A stretch of 57,417 nucleotides of DNA, taken from the NCBI GenBank assembly GCA_022825705.1, contig JAJDWH010000001.1:1-57417 (forward strand), in the 5' to 3' direction. Made by a program: the position numbers and the translations under genes. Below the pieces are notes generated by a model. The model saw only the letters and a program-made list of their open reading frames with translations. It did no database searches and was not told where the DNA came from. Source of the DNA: Alphaproteobacteria bacterium. Lineage in GTDB: Bacteria; Pseudomonadota; Alphaproteobacteria; TMED109. The stretch's first letter is position 1. Each line of letters begins with the position of its first letter. This document shows positions 1 through 7,591 of this stretch, one piece after another.

Positions 1-362
1 TCGCCGGGACCGAAGGGGACACGCACGATACCAGCCCGCACCGTGCCAAAGGCGTCCGATTGATACCCCAGCCATGCCGTGTGCATCATGCTGTAGCCGT
101 CGTACCACCGGTACTCCACCCTGCCGATGAGGTTGTTGTGGTTGAGGTCAGCGTTGAGACGGAAGATCTCTAGGTCCACGTCCCCTAGGTTTTCGCCGCG
201 GCGGTTGTCGTAGTCGCCATACACCCAGTTCACTCCCAGTGCGCCGCCAATACTGACTGGGCTGTCCTGGGCCGTTGCGTCACGGAGCGGCATCAGGAGG
301 AGGGCAAGGCCTAGCGCGATGATCCCGATGGGTGGTACTGCGTCTCGCATCAATTTCTGCAT
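1..362 (-). CDS. Outer-membrane beta-barrel (porin-like) protein, C-terminus beyond window
   Basis: The reading frame is open from an ATG at 362 to the left window edge, giving about 120 residues. A signal peptide is visible: basic start (MQKLMRD), hydrophobic stretch (IIALGLALLL) and a likely cleavage after ATA near residue 31. The mature part shows alternating aromatic/polar strands (GALGVNWVYGDYD, GRVEYRWYDGY, GIVRVPFG) typical of phosphate-selective or similar porins. An AAGG lies about 12 nt before this ATG, so I prefer it to the ATG at 350. The exact porin family cannot be settled from a third of the protein. Confidence 0.75.
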   Translation of the reverse strand, partial: MQKLMRDAVPPIGIIALGLALLLMPLRDATAQDSPVSIGGALGVNWVYGDYDNRRGENLGDVDLEIFRLNADLNHNNLIGRVEYRWYDGYSMMHTAWLGYQSDAFGTVRAGIVRVPFGPG

Positions 363-1094
363 GTCGTCAATCGCCTTATGGACGGAATGCCTGGGAAGCA
401 GGCGCCATTGCCATCGTACGAGGGGCGTGAACTATCGTTAGCTTGGTGACCGCGGCTGGATATTCACTCCACGTAGACGTGACATCGTATGACATTATCG
501 CGCCACTACAGTCCCGACAACCCGGTTCTCCCAATTTGATCGCCCAGCAGTTTCTGCAGGTGGGTCGATCCTCCGTGCTGGAGGACGCTCATGTTGCGCA
601 ACCCCCTGAAAGTTGTTGGGAGTTTCACCACACGCACGCCGGGTGAGGTCGTAGATCCGGCGGCACTACCGCCGGGTTGGCTGCATCAGGTTCCGAACGC
701 AAGCGGATCTTGCACTCGACGCCGAGACCGCCATTAGGCGTTCCACTGCGCCACAGTGGTCGCTCAACCGCTAGCAAGATCTCGAACGCGTGTGAAGACG
801 CGTTATTGCATGAGGGGAGTGGGGATCGACTACTGGCCCGGCAAACCGATGGAGGTTGCGCCGTGGCGGGCACTACGATGTGTTGGAACGCCCTGCGCAC
901 CCCGGGAGGATTGCCGGAATGACAGAAGGATATCCAATATACAAGTTAGTACATTCGCTTATAAGATCATCGTGAGAAGCAATGTCAATTGTCATAATCC
1001 TCATTATGCGCATATAAAGGGTGTCTGAACACGCCCTCTTTCGGCGGCGGCGGCATTCGTATTCTCGCTCGTGCCCATCTCCGAAGACAGTTGC
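363..1094. other. Gene-free interval of 732 bp with an orphan promoter
   Basis: No open frame here has recognisable content or a convincing ribosome site. I looked for tmRNA, RNase P RNA and tRNA and did not find them. Visible structure: a 7-bp GC hairpin at 657-675 (CCGGCGG/CCGCCGG) without a U-tract, a small hairpin at 742-758, and an AT-rich patch at 920-1020 that carries a leftward promoter. The patch differs in composition from the flanking GC-rich sequence. Confidence 0.6.
959..988 (-). promoter_or_regulatory. Strong sigma70-like promoter reading leftward
   Basis: On the minus strand TTGACA (988-983) is followed after 17 nt by CTTATA, or after 18 nt by TTATAA (964-959). It sits in an AT-rich patch. 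The next start codon downstream is the porin-like gene at 362, about 590 nt away, so it drives either a long leader or an unannotated small RNA. This is a motif match only. Confidence 0.5.
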
Positions 1095-1670
1095 TCACAT
1101 CCCATAGACAGCCTCAGCGGCGAATACGAACAGTGCTTCGATGGCCAAACAGGCCCCAATGGTCACGCGGGCCAGGACGCCCTGGTAGCTCCTCCAGAGC
1201 CAAATGAGGAGCCCGGTGCAAAGAAGAAATTCAGCGGGAGCGAGGACGGCAGCTCCGTAACGAACATCCCAGTAGGAGAACGGACTCAGGTATGTCCAAT
1301 CGGAGAACGGCCAGAATGGCGGATGACCGTCGCCTGCATGGAGTGGTATGTCCGTAAGCACATGCAGGATCGCGGCGCCCGCGAACGCAATGGCCCATCG
1401 GTGTCTTGTCAGGAGCCCAAGGGCCGCGAACGCCAGGAAAATCGGGATGGAGTTCGAGACCGCAAAGATCTCTTGCCAAAATTCCGTGAAATAGTCGATC
1501 CCAAAGATTTGCTGGCCTGTTCGACCCATCACCCACCCTTGCCAAAGAACCATGGCAATGATGGTGGCATCGGGAAGAAAGGCGCCGGCGACGGCCGCGG
1601 CGTTTCTGGACTTCATGCCGGGCCGACCGCAGGCTGCGAGTCCCATGAGCAGATGCACGGGAGTGTTCAT
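1095..1670 (-). CDS. Integral membrane protein of the YdjM-like 'metal-dependent hydrolase' type
   Basis: A 191-residue protein with four to five hydrophobic segments. It begins MNTPVHLLMG and contains FLPD near residue 34, then LHVLTDIPLH near residues 101-110. This pattern of His and Asp residues at membrane edges marks a family common in alphaproteobacteria. Members are often labelled 'cobalamin biosynthesis protein CobQ' by error or membrane-bound metal-dependent hydrolase (YdjM-like). Activity is not established. It lies 34 nt below the envZ-like stop in the same direction and may be read with that operon. Confidence 0.7.
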   Translation of the reverse strand: MNTPVHLLMGLAACGRPGMKSRNAAAVAGAFLPDATIIAMVLWQGWVMGRTGQQIFGIDYFTEFWQEIFAVSNSIPIFLAFAALGLLTRHRWAIAFAGAAILHVLTDIPLHAGDGHPPFWPFSDWTYLSPFSYWDVRYGAAVLAPAEFLLCTGLLIWLWRSYQGVLARVTIGACLAIEALFVFAAEAVYGM

Positions 1671-1704
1671 CGGTACATCGCCAAGACCACCGGCGTTGAC
1701 GCGG

Positions 1705-3033
1705 TTACAGCGGAATACGGAACAGGGCGCGCAATCCCCCTGCCGGCGAGTCAGCTAGCTCGATCTCCCCGCCATGACTTCGTGCAATATCCCGGGCGAT
1801 CGTAAGCCCGAGGCCCGTGCCTCCGGACATTCCCCCATTATCGAGTTGCCGGAACGGTTTGAAGGCTTCTTCACGTTGTTCGGCACGAATTCCCGGCCCG
1901 TCGTCATCAATCACGATATGGGCACCGTCCCTCTGTTGCGTCAGGCTGACTTCCAGCCGATGCCCTTGTCGCAACGCGTTTTCCACGAGATTTGTAATGG
2001 CCCGACGGACTGCTCCCGCGCGAACACGTGCGCGTACCGGCTCGCACCGACTGAGTTCGATGCGGCCGGAACCATTGTCCAGTCGCACGACAACGTTTCG
2101 CAGCAGTTCACCGAGGTCAACGTTGTCAGGGGCCTCCTCCCCTTCTCCCTGCGCAAACGCGAGATAGGATTCAATCATGAATTCCATTTCGTCGAGATCG
2201 GCTTTCATGCTGTTTCGGTCGTCAGTATCACCCAACAGTTCCAGCTGTAGACGAAGCCGCGTGACGAGGGTCCGCAAGTCGTGGCTTACGCCCGCAAGAA
2301 ACTCGGTGCGTTGTTCGATTTGAGCCTGGATCCGGTCCCGCATCGTCAGAAATTCCTGTGCCACTCTCCGGACCTCCGTGGCACCTCTAACAACAAGCGG
2401 GGCGTGAGTATCTCCGCGACCGAAGCGTTCAGCTGCTCTGGCGACGGCGCGAAGCGGGAGGACCTGTTGCCGCAAGAAATAGACGGCCAGCACGAACGCG
2501 AGAACCGAACTCATGATCATCAGCGAGATAAAGATATTGGTCGTGGAACTCGACACATGTTCGATTGGCGCGACGACAGTCAGGACACCTGAAGGCAGCT
2601 CCACTTGCACTTCCACCGTGTCATCATGCGATCGGGTGTCATACCGGTATGAATAATCCAATCTTCTGCCGAGCATCCGTTCCAGCGCATAGTCCAGATA
2701 GCTGTCGGCCGGGTGCAGGCGACCCGCGTCCAAAGTTTCGCCGGGTTCGTAGTGAAGGCGGATATTGAAAGCTTCTTGACTTTGGCTGATGACCGCGTCC
2801 GCCTGATCGGGGGCATTGGCGATCTGTTTGCTGATCGAATTGAGCTGATTGGCAAACTGGTAAGCGAGCTGGCGCCCGACTTCCTCCCAGTGTTCTTCGT
2901 AGAAGATTGCCGCGAGGAGCAGTTGCAGGAGTACCAAGGGCACGGCAACGATGACGAGGGCCCGTCCAAAGAACCCTCGCGGCAGTACGCGCCGTACTTC
3001 CAAACTGGGCCGCTCAAACGGCAGGAGCTTCAT
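1705..3033 (-). CDS. envZ: EnvZ-like sensor histidine kinase
   Basis: A 442-residue membrane kinase. It has two membrane segments (about 25-44 and 167-187) flanking a periplasmic domain of about 120 residues, then HAMP, a HisKA domain with phosphoacceptor H251 in SHDLRT, an N-box (N348/N352 in TNLVENAL) and G-boxes DDDGPGI and GGTGLGL. The phosphatase-motif residues D252 and T255 are present. The proline that normally follows T255 in EnvZ (HDLRTPLTR) is leucine here. The ATG overlaps the stop of the response regulator (TGATG), indicating translational coupling. Expected partner: the adjacent OmpR-like protein. The stimulus is unknown. Confidence 0.88.
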   Translation of the reverse strand: MKLLPFERPSLEVRRVLPRGFFGRALVIVAVPLVLLQLLLAAIFYEEHWEEVGRQLAYQFANQLNSISKQIANAPDQADAVISQSQEAFNIRLHYEPGETLDAGRLHPADSYLDYALERMLGRRLDYSYRYDTRSHDDTVEVQVELPSGVLTVVAPIEHVSSSTTNIFISLMIMSSVLAFVLAVYFLRQQVLPLRAVARAAERFGRGDTHAPLVVRGATEVRRVAQEFLTMRDRIQAQIEQRTEFLAGVSHDLRTLVTRLRLQLELLGDTDDRNSMKADLDEMEFMIESYLAFAQGEGEEAPDNVDLGELLRNVVVRLDNGSGRIELSRCEPVRARVRAGAVRRAITNLVENALRQGHRLEVSLTQQRDGAHIVIDDDGPGIRAEQREEAFKPFRQLDNGGMSGGTGLGLTIARDIARSHGGEIELADSPAGGLRALFRIPL

Positions 3034-3734
3034 CAGGGGCTCGCGCGAAGCGCATAACCAGTGCCGCGAATCGAGATGATGTGACGAGCTGAACGGGCGT
3101 CCTCCCCAAGTTTCCGGCGGAGACGGTTAATACAAACGTCGACGCTCCGCTCCCCAAGTGAGCTCTCGTGCCCCAGTTTGTCGCGCCGAACTGGCTTGCC
3201 GAGGGCCCTGGCCAAATGCACCAGCACTTCACCCTCGCGCGCGGTGAGCATGACCGGTCCCGAACGATTCCAAAGGCGACGGCGTTCAAGGTCAAATCGG
3301 TACTCACCGAAATGCACCCATCCTGGAGGGGCGTCCGACTTGACGCGGCGCAGGAGGCTTGCGACACGTAACGAAAGCTCATGCGGATCGAACGGCTTCC
3401 CCATGTAGTCGTCCGCTCCCGCTTCCAGCCCCTCTATTCGGTGCCTGGTTTCTTTCCGTGCTGTCAGAAACAGGATTGGCACGTTGCCCATCGCGCGCAG
3501 CGAACGCGCAAAGGTGAGGCCATCTTCGCCCGGCATGCTTACGTCAAGCACGATCAGGTCATAGGCTATTCCCGTCAGGCGTTCCTTTGCTTCGCCGGCA
3601 TCTCGAGCGACATCAACGAGATACCCTTGCCCGGAAAGATACCGCTGCAAGAGATTTCTCAGCCGAGAATCATCGTCAACGACAAGCAGCCTGGCATCGA
3701 GCGATCGAGTTCTGGCATGCGGTGAGCTGCTCAC
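3033..3734 (-). CDS. ompR: OmpR-family response regulator
   Basis: A 233-residue receiver plus winged-helix regulator. The receiver has the acidic pair D20/D21, phosphoacceptor D64 (VLDVSMPG), T91 and K113 (GKPF). The C-terminal domain has the OmpR/PhoB recognition region ending ISIRGTGYAL. Translation starts at a GTG that overlaps the MarR gene stop (GTGA), and its own stop overlaps the kinase start. MarR, regulator and kinase therefore form one tightly coupled unit. The arrangement recalls petP-petR of Rhodobacter (required there for cytochrome bc1), but that equivalence is from memory of the family and not shown here. Confidence 0.88.
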   Translation of the reverse strand: MSSSPHARTRSLDARLLVVDDDSRLRNLLQRYLSGQGYLVDVARDAGEAKERLTGIAYDLIVLDVSMPGEDGLTFARSLRAMGNVPILFLTARKETRHRIEGLEAGADDYMGKPFDPHELSLRVASLLRRVKSDAPPGWVHFGEYRFDLERRRLWNRSGPVMLTAREGEVLVHLARALGKPVRRDKLGHESSLGERSVDVCINRLRRKLGEDARSARHIISIRGTGYALRASP

Positions 3735-4195
3735 AGCGAAGTTCCAATCCGTTCCCGATCGTCCGGCTCCATGAGCGCTTCGAGAAACGCATGGACCGCT
3801 GCACTGCCGCTTGGGCCAGCGTCCTGCAAGGCAGATTCAATTCGCGCTTTTTGCGCATGAAGCAAGGACAACTCAAGAGCGCGGCCAGCGTTGGTTAGGG
3901 TCAGAATGCCCCTTCGTCCGTCGGTCGGATCCCGCCGCCGTTCGACCAGTCTTGCCTCCATGAGTTCGCGCAGGACCCTGGTCAGAGCCTGCTTGGTGAT
4001 TCCTAGTGTCGCTAGCAACTCGTGCACGGGAATGCTTCCGGCACGCTCAATGAAATAGAGCGCTCTATGGTGCGCCCGCCCTAGGCCGCGACTAGCCAGG
4101 ACGCGGTCCGCATCGCCGGTAAATGCGCGGTAGCCGAAGAAAAGGCGTTCTGCGATTGCACGTGTAGCGAAGTCCGACATAAATGCGTCAGCCAT
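3731..4195 (-). CDS. MarR-family transcriptional regulator (PetP-like)
   Basis: A 154-residue protein with the MarR winged helix-turn-helix: an N-terminal dimer helix, ELLATLGITKQALTRVLREL as helix-turn-helix, then the wing RRRDPTDGRRG. It is the first gene of the marR-ompR-envZ unit and is divergent from ilvE across only 78 bp, so it could control both directions. The start is not well fixed. No good Shine-Dalgarno precedes the ATG at 4195, and a second ATG lies at 4180. Confidence 0.8.
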   Translation of the reverse strand: MADAFMSDFATRAIAERLFFGYRAFTGDADRVLASRGLGRAHHRALYFIERAGSIPVHELLATLGITKQALTRVLRELMEARLVERRRDPTDGRRGILTLTNAGRALELSLLHAQKARIESALQDAGPSGSAAVHAFLEALMEPDDRERIGTSL

Positions 4196-4196
4196 G

Positions 4197-4226
4197 TTGA
4201 CGTTTCTAGCGGTAAGGTACTACGAT
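4197..4226 (+). promoter_or_regulatory. Promoter of the branched-chain aminotransferase gene
   Basis: TTGACG (4197-4202), an 18-nt spacer and TACGAT (4221-4226), or a 17-nt spacer with CTACGA. This places a start about 40 nt before the ilvE ATG at 4274. The -35 box abuts the divergent marR start codon, so MarR could bind here. Confidence 0.5.
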
Positions 4227-4273
4227 GCGGTCCTTTCCGGAACGGTACCAGTGATTCCTGCGGGGCACCTCCC

Positions 4274-5143
4274 ATGATTGAAGATTATGGCCGACTGCCC
4301 GGACAGCTCTGGCTTGACGGCAAACTGCTGCCTTGGGGTGAAGCGCAGCTTCACGTGCTGAGCCACGCTTTGCATTACGCCAGTTCCGTGTTCGAAGGCG
4401 AGCGGGCTTACGGCGGGAAAATCTTTAAGGAACAGGAGCACACGGATCGCTTGATCCACTCCGCCACCACACTAGGGATGGAGTTCCCCTGCTCTGGGGA
4501 GGAACTCAGCCAGGCTCGGCACGCTGTGCTTGAGGCCAACGGAATCGTCGATGGGTACGTCCGGCCGGTGGTTTGGCGCGGCAGCGAAATGATGGGGATT
4601 TCAGCCCAACGCAACACCATCCATATCGCAGTCGCTGCTTGGGAGTGGCCGTCCTATTTCTCCCCGGAAGCTCGCTTGAAGGGGATCCGCCTGGCGCTTG
4701 CCGACTGGCGGCGTCCGTCCCCCGAGACCGCGCCCGTCAATACAAAGGCCGCCGGCCTCTACATGACGTGCACGCTTGCCAAGCACGCCGCCGAGCGTGA
4801 CGGTTACGACGACGCTCTGATGCTTGATCATCGCGGGCGAGTTGCGGAGACCACGGGCGCCAACATCTTTTTTGTGCGGGATGGCGTCATTCACACACCG
4901 GTGCCGGACTGCTTTCTGGATGGAATTACCCGTCGCACGGCTATCGGGATCGCCAAGGCAAATGGAATCGAGGTAATTGAGGAAGTGATCATGCCCGACG
5001 AAATCAGTCGGGCGGAGGAAGTCTTCGTGACCGGCACTGCAGCCGAGGTCACGCCGGTGTCAGTAATCGGCCAGCACACCTACAAGCCAGGCAAAATCTG
5101 CCGGCTAATGATCGAGGAATACGCCAAGCTGACCTGCGGCTGA
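4274..5143 (+). CDS. ilvE: Branched-chain amino acid aminotransferase
   Basis: A 289-residue fold-type IV PLP aminotransferase that would interconvert Leu/Ile/Val and their 2-oxo acids. The Schiff-base lysine is in VNTKAAGLYM near residue 159. SHALHYASSVFEGERAY near residues 36-52 and VAETTGANIFFV near 195 are class signatures, and the phosphate-binding TRRTAIGIA motif follows. Length is normal. It is the only plus-strand gene in the first 16 kb. D-amino-acid aminotransferases and 4-amino-4-deoxychorismate lyase share the fold, but the FEGERAY and NTKAAG motifs favour BCAT. Confidence 0.9.
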   Translation: MIEDYGRLPGQLWLDGKLLPWGEAQLHVLSHALHYASSVFEGERAYGGKIFKEQEHTDRLIHSATTLGMEFPCSGEELSQARHAVLEANGIVDGYVRPVVWRGSEMMGISAQRNTIHIAVAAWEWPSYFSPEARLKGIRLALADWRRPSPETAPVNTKAAGLYMTCTLAKHAAERDGYDDALMLDHRGRVAETTGANIFFVRDGVIHTPVPDCFLDGITRRTAIGIAKANGIEVIEEVIMPDEISRAEEVFVTGTAAEVTPVSVIGQHTYKPGKICRLMIEEYAKLTCG

Positions 5144-5273
5144 CTTCGACGATGGAAGGTGGTCTGCCACTTGTTCCGAACCCATCGGATCAACCTGTCA
5201 CCGCGTAAGTGAATTGGAATAGATCCTGTTTCTACAGGAAGCCGAGCGATCAAGCACGGCTGATCGATTCGTG

Positions 5274-5741
5274 TTAGCTAACTGACGGTTCAACCTGCCA
5301 CTTCGCCGCCGCGACGTCGTCTCGAGCTTGGGCCTGCACCCAATGTTCACCATCCTCCGTTTCTTCGCGTTTCCAGAATGGGGCCTTGGTCTTCAGCCAG
5401 TCGATCAAAAACTGGCAGCTCTCCAGGGCTGCCTGCCGGTGGCGAGCGGCCGTAACCACCAGCACGATGCGGTCCCCAGGTACCATGCGGCCATACCGGT
5501 GGACGATGAGACTTGCGCACAGGTCCCAGCGCTGGTTCGCCTCCTGCTCGATGGCCTCGAGCATGCGCTCGGTCATGCCAGGGTAGTGCTCCAACGTCAT
5601 CGCCCGCAGTGCCGGACCGTCCTCAGGATCGTCGCGAACCACTCCGATAAAGCTAGCCACACCGCCGACAGCGGTGTGCCCATCCAACAGTCGGTCGATT
5701 TCAGCTCCCGGCTCGAAGTCAGCGCCCTGAACCCGAATCAC
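5274..5741 (-). CDS. moaE: Molybdopterin synthase catalytic subunit MoaE
   Basis: A 155-residue large subunit of molybdopterin synthase, which inserts two sulfurs carried by MoaD into cyclic pyranopterin monophosphate. The catalytic lysine region LKTKAPFWKRE (K117, K119, K124) is intact, as are the family segments ASFIGVVRD and HRYGRMVPGD. Translation begins at a GTG 4 nt after the moaD stop, so the two subunits are made together. It converges on ilvE across 130 bp that hold only short hairpins. Confidence 0.93.
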   Translation of the reverse strand: MIRVQGADFEPGAEIDRLLDGHTAVGGVASFIGVVRDDPEDGPALRAMTLEHYPGMTERMLEAIEQEANQRWDLCASLIVHRYGRMVPGDRIVLVVTAARHRQAALESCQFLIDWLKTKAPFWKREETEDGEHWVQAQARDDVAAAKWQVEPSVS

Positions 5742-5745
5742 CAGA

Positions 5746-5997
5746 TCATCCCCCGGTCATGGGCGGGAAAAAAGCAATCTCATCACCCGTGGCAATTGGA
5801 TGGGCAAATGAGACGTGCTCTTGATTGACAGCTGCCCTGAGCACATCGCAGTCCCGGAAAGCTTCAGCATGTTCCTTGCTTTGCGTCGCGAGCCATAGCG
5901 CCAGCTCGCCCACCGTGGTCACCGCGTCCGGCGGATTCACGTGCTCACGGGCCGTCCCAACGCGGTCACGCACCCACGCGAAATAGAGTACTTCCAC
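5746..5997 (-). CDS. moaD: Molybdopterin synthase sulfur-carrier subunit MoaD
   Basis: A small ubiquitin-fold protein ending in the required Gly-Gly (FFPPMTGG), where the thiocarboxylate forms. The open frame extends to 6051, but homology begins at VEVLYFAWVRD. A GTG at 5997 gives 83 residues, the usual size, and avoids overlap with the pirin gene, which stops at 6008. It is followed directly by moaE. Confidence 0.88.
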   Translation of the reverse strand: MEVLYFAWVRDRVGTAREHVNPPDAVTTVGELALWLATQSKEHAEAFRDCDVLRAAVNQEHVSFAHPIATGDEIAFFPPMTGG

Positions 5998-6007
5998 GGA
6001 ACGCGCC

Positions 6008-6880
6008 CTAGCCCGCCAGTCGACCGCGGCGAAAATCTTCTTGGGCAGCATGAACTTCCGACAGCGTGTTCATGACGATCCCCCCGCTGCGCGCGACCGT
6101 TTCACGAAGCGGTCGTCCGGAGACTAACAGGAACCGCGCTCCGTCTGTTCCCGCCGACACGCGAAGCTCCGTACCGTGGGAGAGTACCGCAAGCGTCTCA
6201 CCGCCGAGTGGATGCACGCTCAAATCGTCGCCAGGAAACTCCAGCGAGCCGTTGATCATGTATATGAAAGCGTTGTGATCGCTTGGGACCGGCTCCAGAA
6301 CGGCAGCCCCAGCGCCCAAGTCAAAGTCAAAGTAGCGTGGTTCGGTCAGCGGCTGGCGGACCGGTCCGGTGGTACCTCTCCCAGTTGTGCCAGCAATTAC
6401 CTTGACCGTTACCTGGCTTCCTCGTTCTTCCACCGGGATTTCATCAGAACGAAACTCTTGGTAGTTGGCATCTGTCATCTTGTGCGATTTCGGCAGATTC
6501 ACCCAGAGCTGCAGGCCGGCTACCAATCCAGTCTTTCCTTCCGGCATTTCCGAATGCACCACACCCCGGCCTGCGGTCATCCACTGCACGCCTCCGGCCT
6601 GCAGCACGCTTTCATGGCCGGCACTGTCTGCGTGTCGAACTTCGCCTGCGAGCAAATACGTTACGGTCTCGAACCCACGATGCGGATGCGGTGAAAACCC
6701 CGCACTCCGGTCCTCTTGAGTGTTCACCGAGAACACATCCAGCAGTAGGAACGGGTCGACCATGTCGAGTTCCGGAACGCCGATCAGGCGTCTGACTTCA
6801 ACCCCGTCGCCCTCGGTTTCGGCCCGACCAGCAAATACGGTGCGCGGGATGCGGTACCCGGTCGTAACTCGTTCCAACAT
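6008..6880 (-). CDS. Pirin-family cupin protein
   Basis: A 290-residue bicupin. The N-terminal cupin has the Fe-binding pattern HPHRGFETVTYLL (two His), a further His in EVRHADS, and a late His/Glu in GVVHSEMPE. The C-terminal cupin follows near residue 180. Pirins bind Fe and are reported as quercetinase-like enzymes or redox-sensitive cofactors; the bacterial substrate is usually unknown. A good Shine-Dalgarno (GAGGAACG) precedes the ATG. It lies between pgsA and moaD, inside what is usually an uninterrupted uvrC-pgsA-moaD-moaE order. Confidence 0.9.
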   Translation of the reverse strand: MLERVTTGYRIPRTVFAGRAETEGDGVEVRRLIGVPELDMVDPFLLLDVFSVNTQEDRSAGFSPHPHRGFETVTYLLAGEVRHADSAGHESVLQAGGVQWMTAGRGVVHSEMPEGKTGLVAGLQLWVNLPKSHKMTDANYQEFRSDEIPVEERGSQVTVKVIAGTTGRGTTGPVRQPLTEPRYFDFDLGAGAAVLEPVPSDHNAFIYMINGSLEFPGDDLSVHPLGGETLAVLSHGTELRVSAGTDGARFLLVSGRPLRETVARSGGIVMNTLSEVHAAQEDFRRGRLAG

Positions 6881-7027
6881 CGTTCCTCGCGATTGCCAAT
6901 TGTGATGGCGTCAAGGCCAGGGACCATATGCTCTTCATGGCCTGCAGAAGTGCGGATTTGCGCGCTCCGGCATTCTAGAAGGCGGCCCAAATGGGGTCCC
7001 AATGCTCGTGCAGCGAAGCCGAGGGGG

Positions 7028-7591
7028 TCAAGTCCGCTCCGAGTTCAGGACACGGACGAATCTCAGGGTGTAGAGACTGCCACTCCAAACGCTAAGTGCA
7101 ACGCTGGTCCACAGGAGCCCCAATCCGGCGGCGGCAAGCCATTCAACTGTCGCTACGCCTGGCGCCAGCAAGATCGTACTTAGCGCGAGGAACTGCAATG
7201 CTGTCTTGGCTTTGGCAACGGGGGAGACCGCCAACGCTCCCCTGCCCTCTTTCATTTGCCGCAACCCGCCTACCAGGAAGTCGCGGGCAATCAATATTGC
7301 TGCGGCCAGCGCGGGAACGCGTCCGTCTGCAGCTAGCATGATCAGTGCTGCGGCATGCATGATTTTGTCCGCAACCGGATCCAGGATTGCCCCGAGCTTG
7401 GTCACCATGTTCAGGCGTCGGGCCATCCATCCATCCAGCGCATCACTGATGCCTGCGACAACAAATATGCTGCCGGCCCCCCAAATCCCCCAAGGCTCAG
7501 GCCAATAGAAACACGCTACGAAGGGGACTACCAGGACGATACGCCCGCAGGTCACCAGCAGGGCCGCATTCAACGTGTTGGCTTCAGACAT
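7028..7591 (-). CDS. pgsA: CDP-diacylglycerol-glycerol-3-phosphate 3-phosphatidyltransferase
   Basis: A 187-residue membrane enzyme that makes phosphatidylglycerol phosphate from CDP-diacylglycerol and glycerol-3-phosphate. The CDP-alcohol phosphotransferase signature is complete: DALDGWMARR ... GAILDPVADK, with the D-G-x2-A-R-x8-G-x3-D-x3-D spacing. The ATG at 7591 (MSEANTLN) overlaps the uvrC stop by 8 nt. The frame extends further upstream inside uvrC, but those residues do not resemble the family. Confidence 0.92.
   Translation of the reverse strand: MSEANTLNAALLVTCGRIVLVVPFVACFYWPEPWGIWGAGSIFVVAGISDALDGWMARRLNMVTKLGAILDPVADKIMHAAALIMLAADGRVPALAAAILIARDFLVGGLRQMKEGRGALAVSPVAKAKTALQFLALSTILLAPGVATVEWLAAAGLGLLWTSVALSVWSGSLYTLRFVRVLNSERT

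Noticed and set aside
657..675. GC hairpin as a terminator
   Set aside because: A seven-pair stem, but no T-run on either strand and no gene ending beside it.
625..900. 91-codon minus-strand frame in the gene-free interval
   Set aside because: GTG start without a Shine-Dalgarno. The sequence has no domain features. It could be a decayed gene, but nothing supports a specific one.
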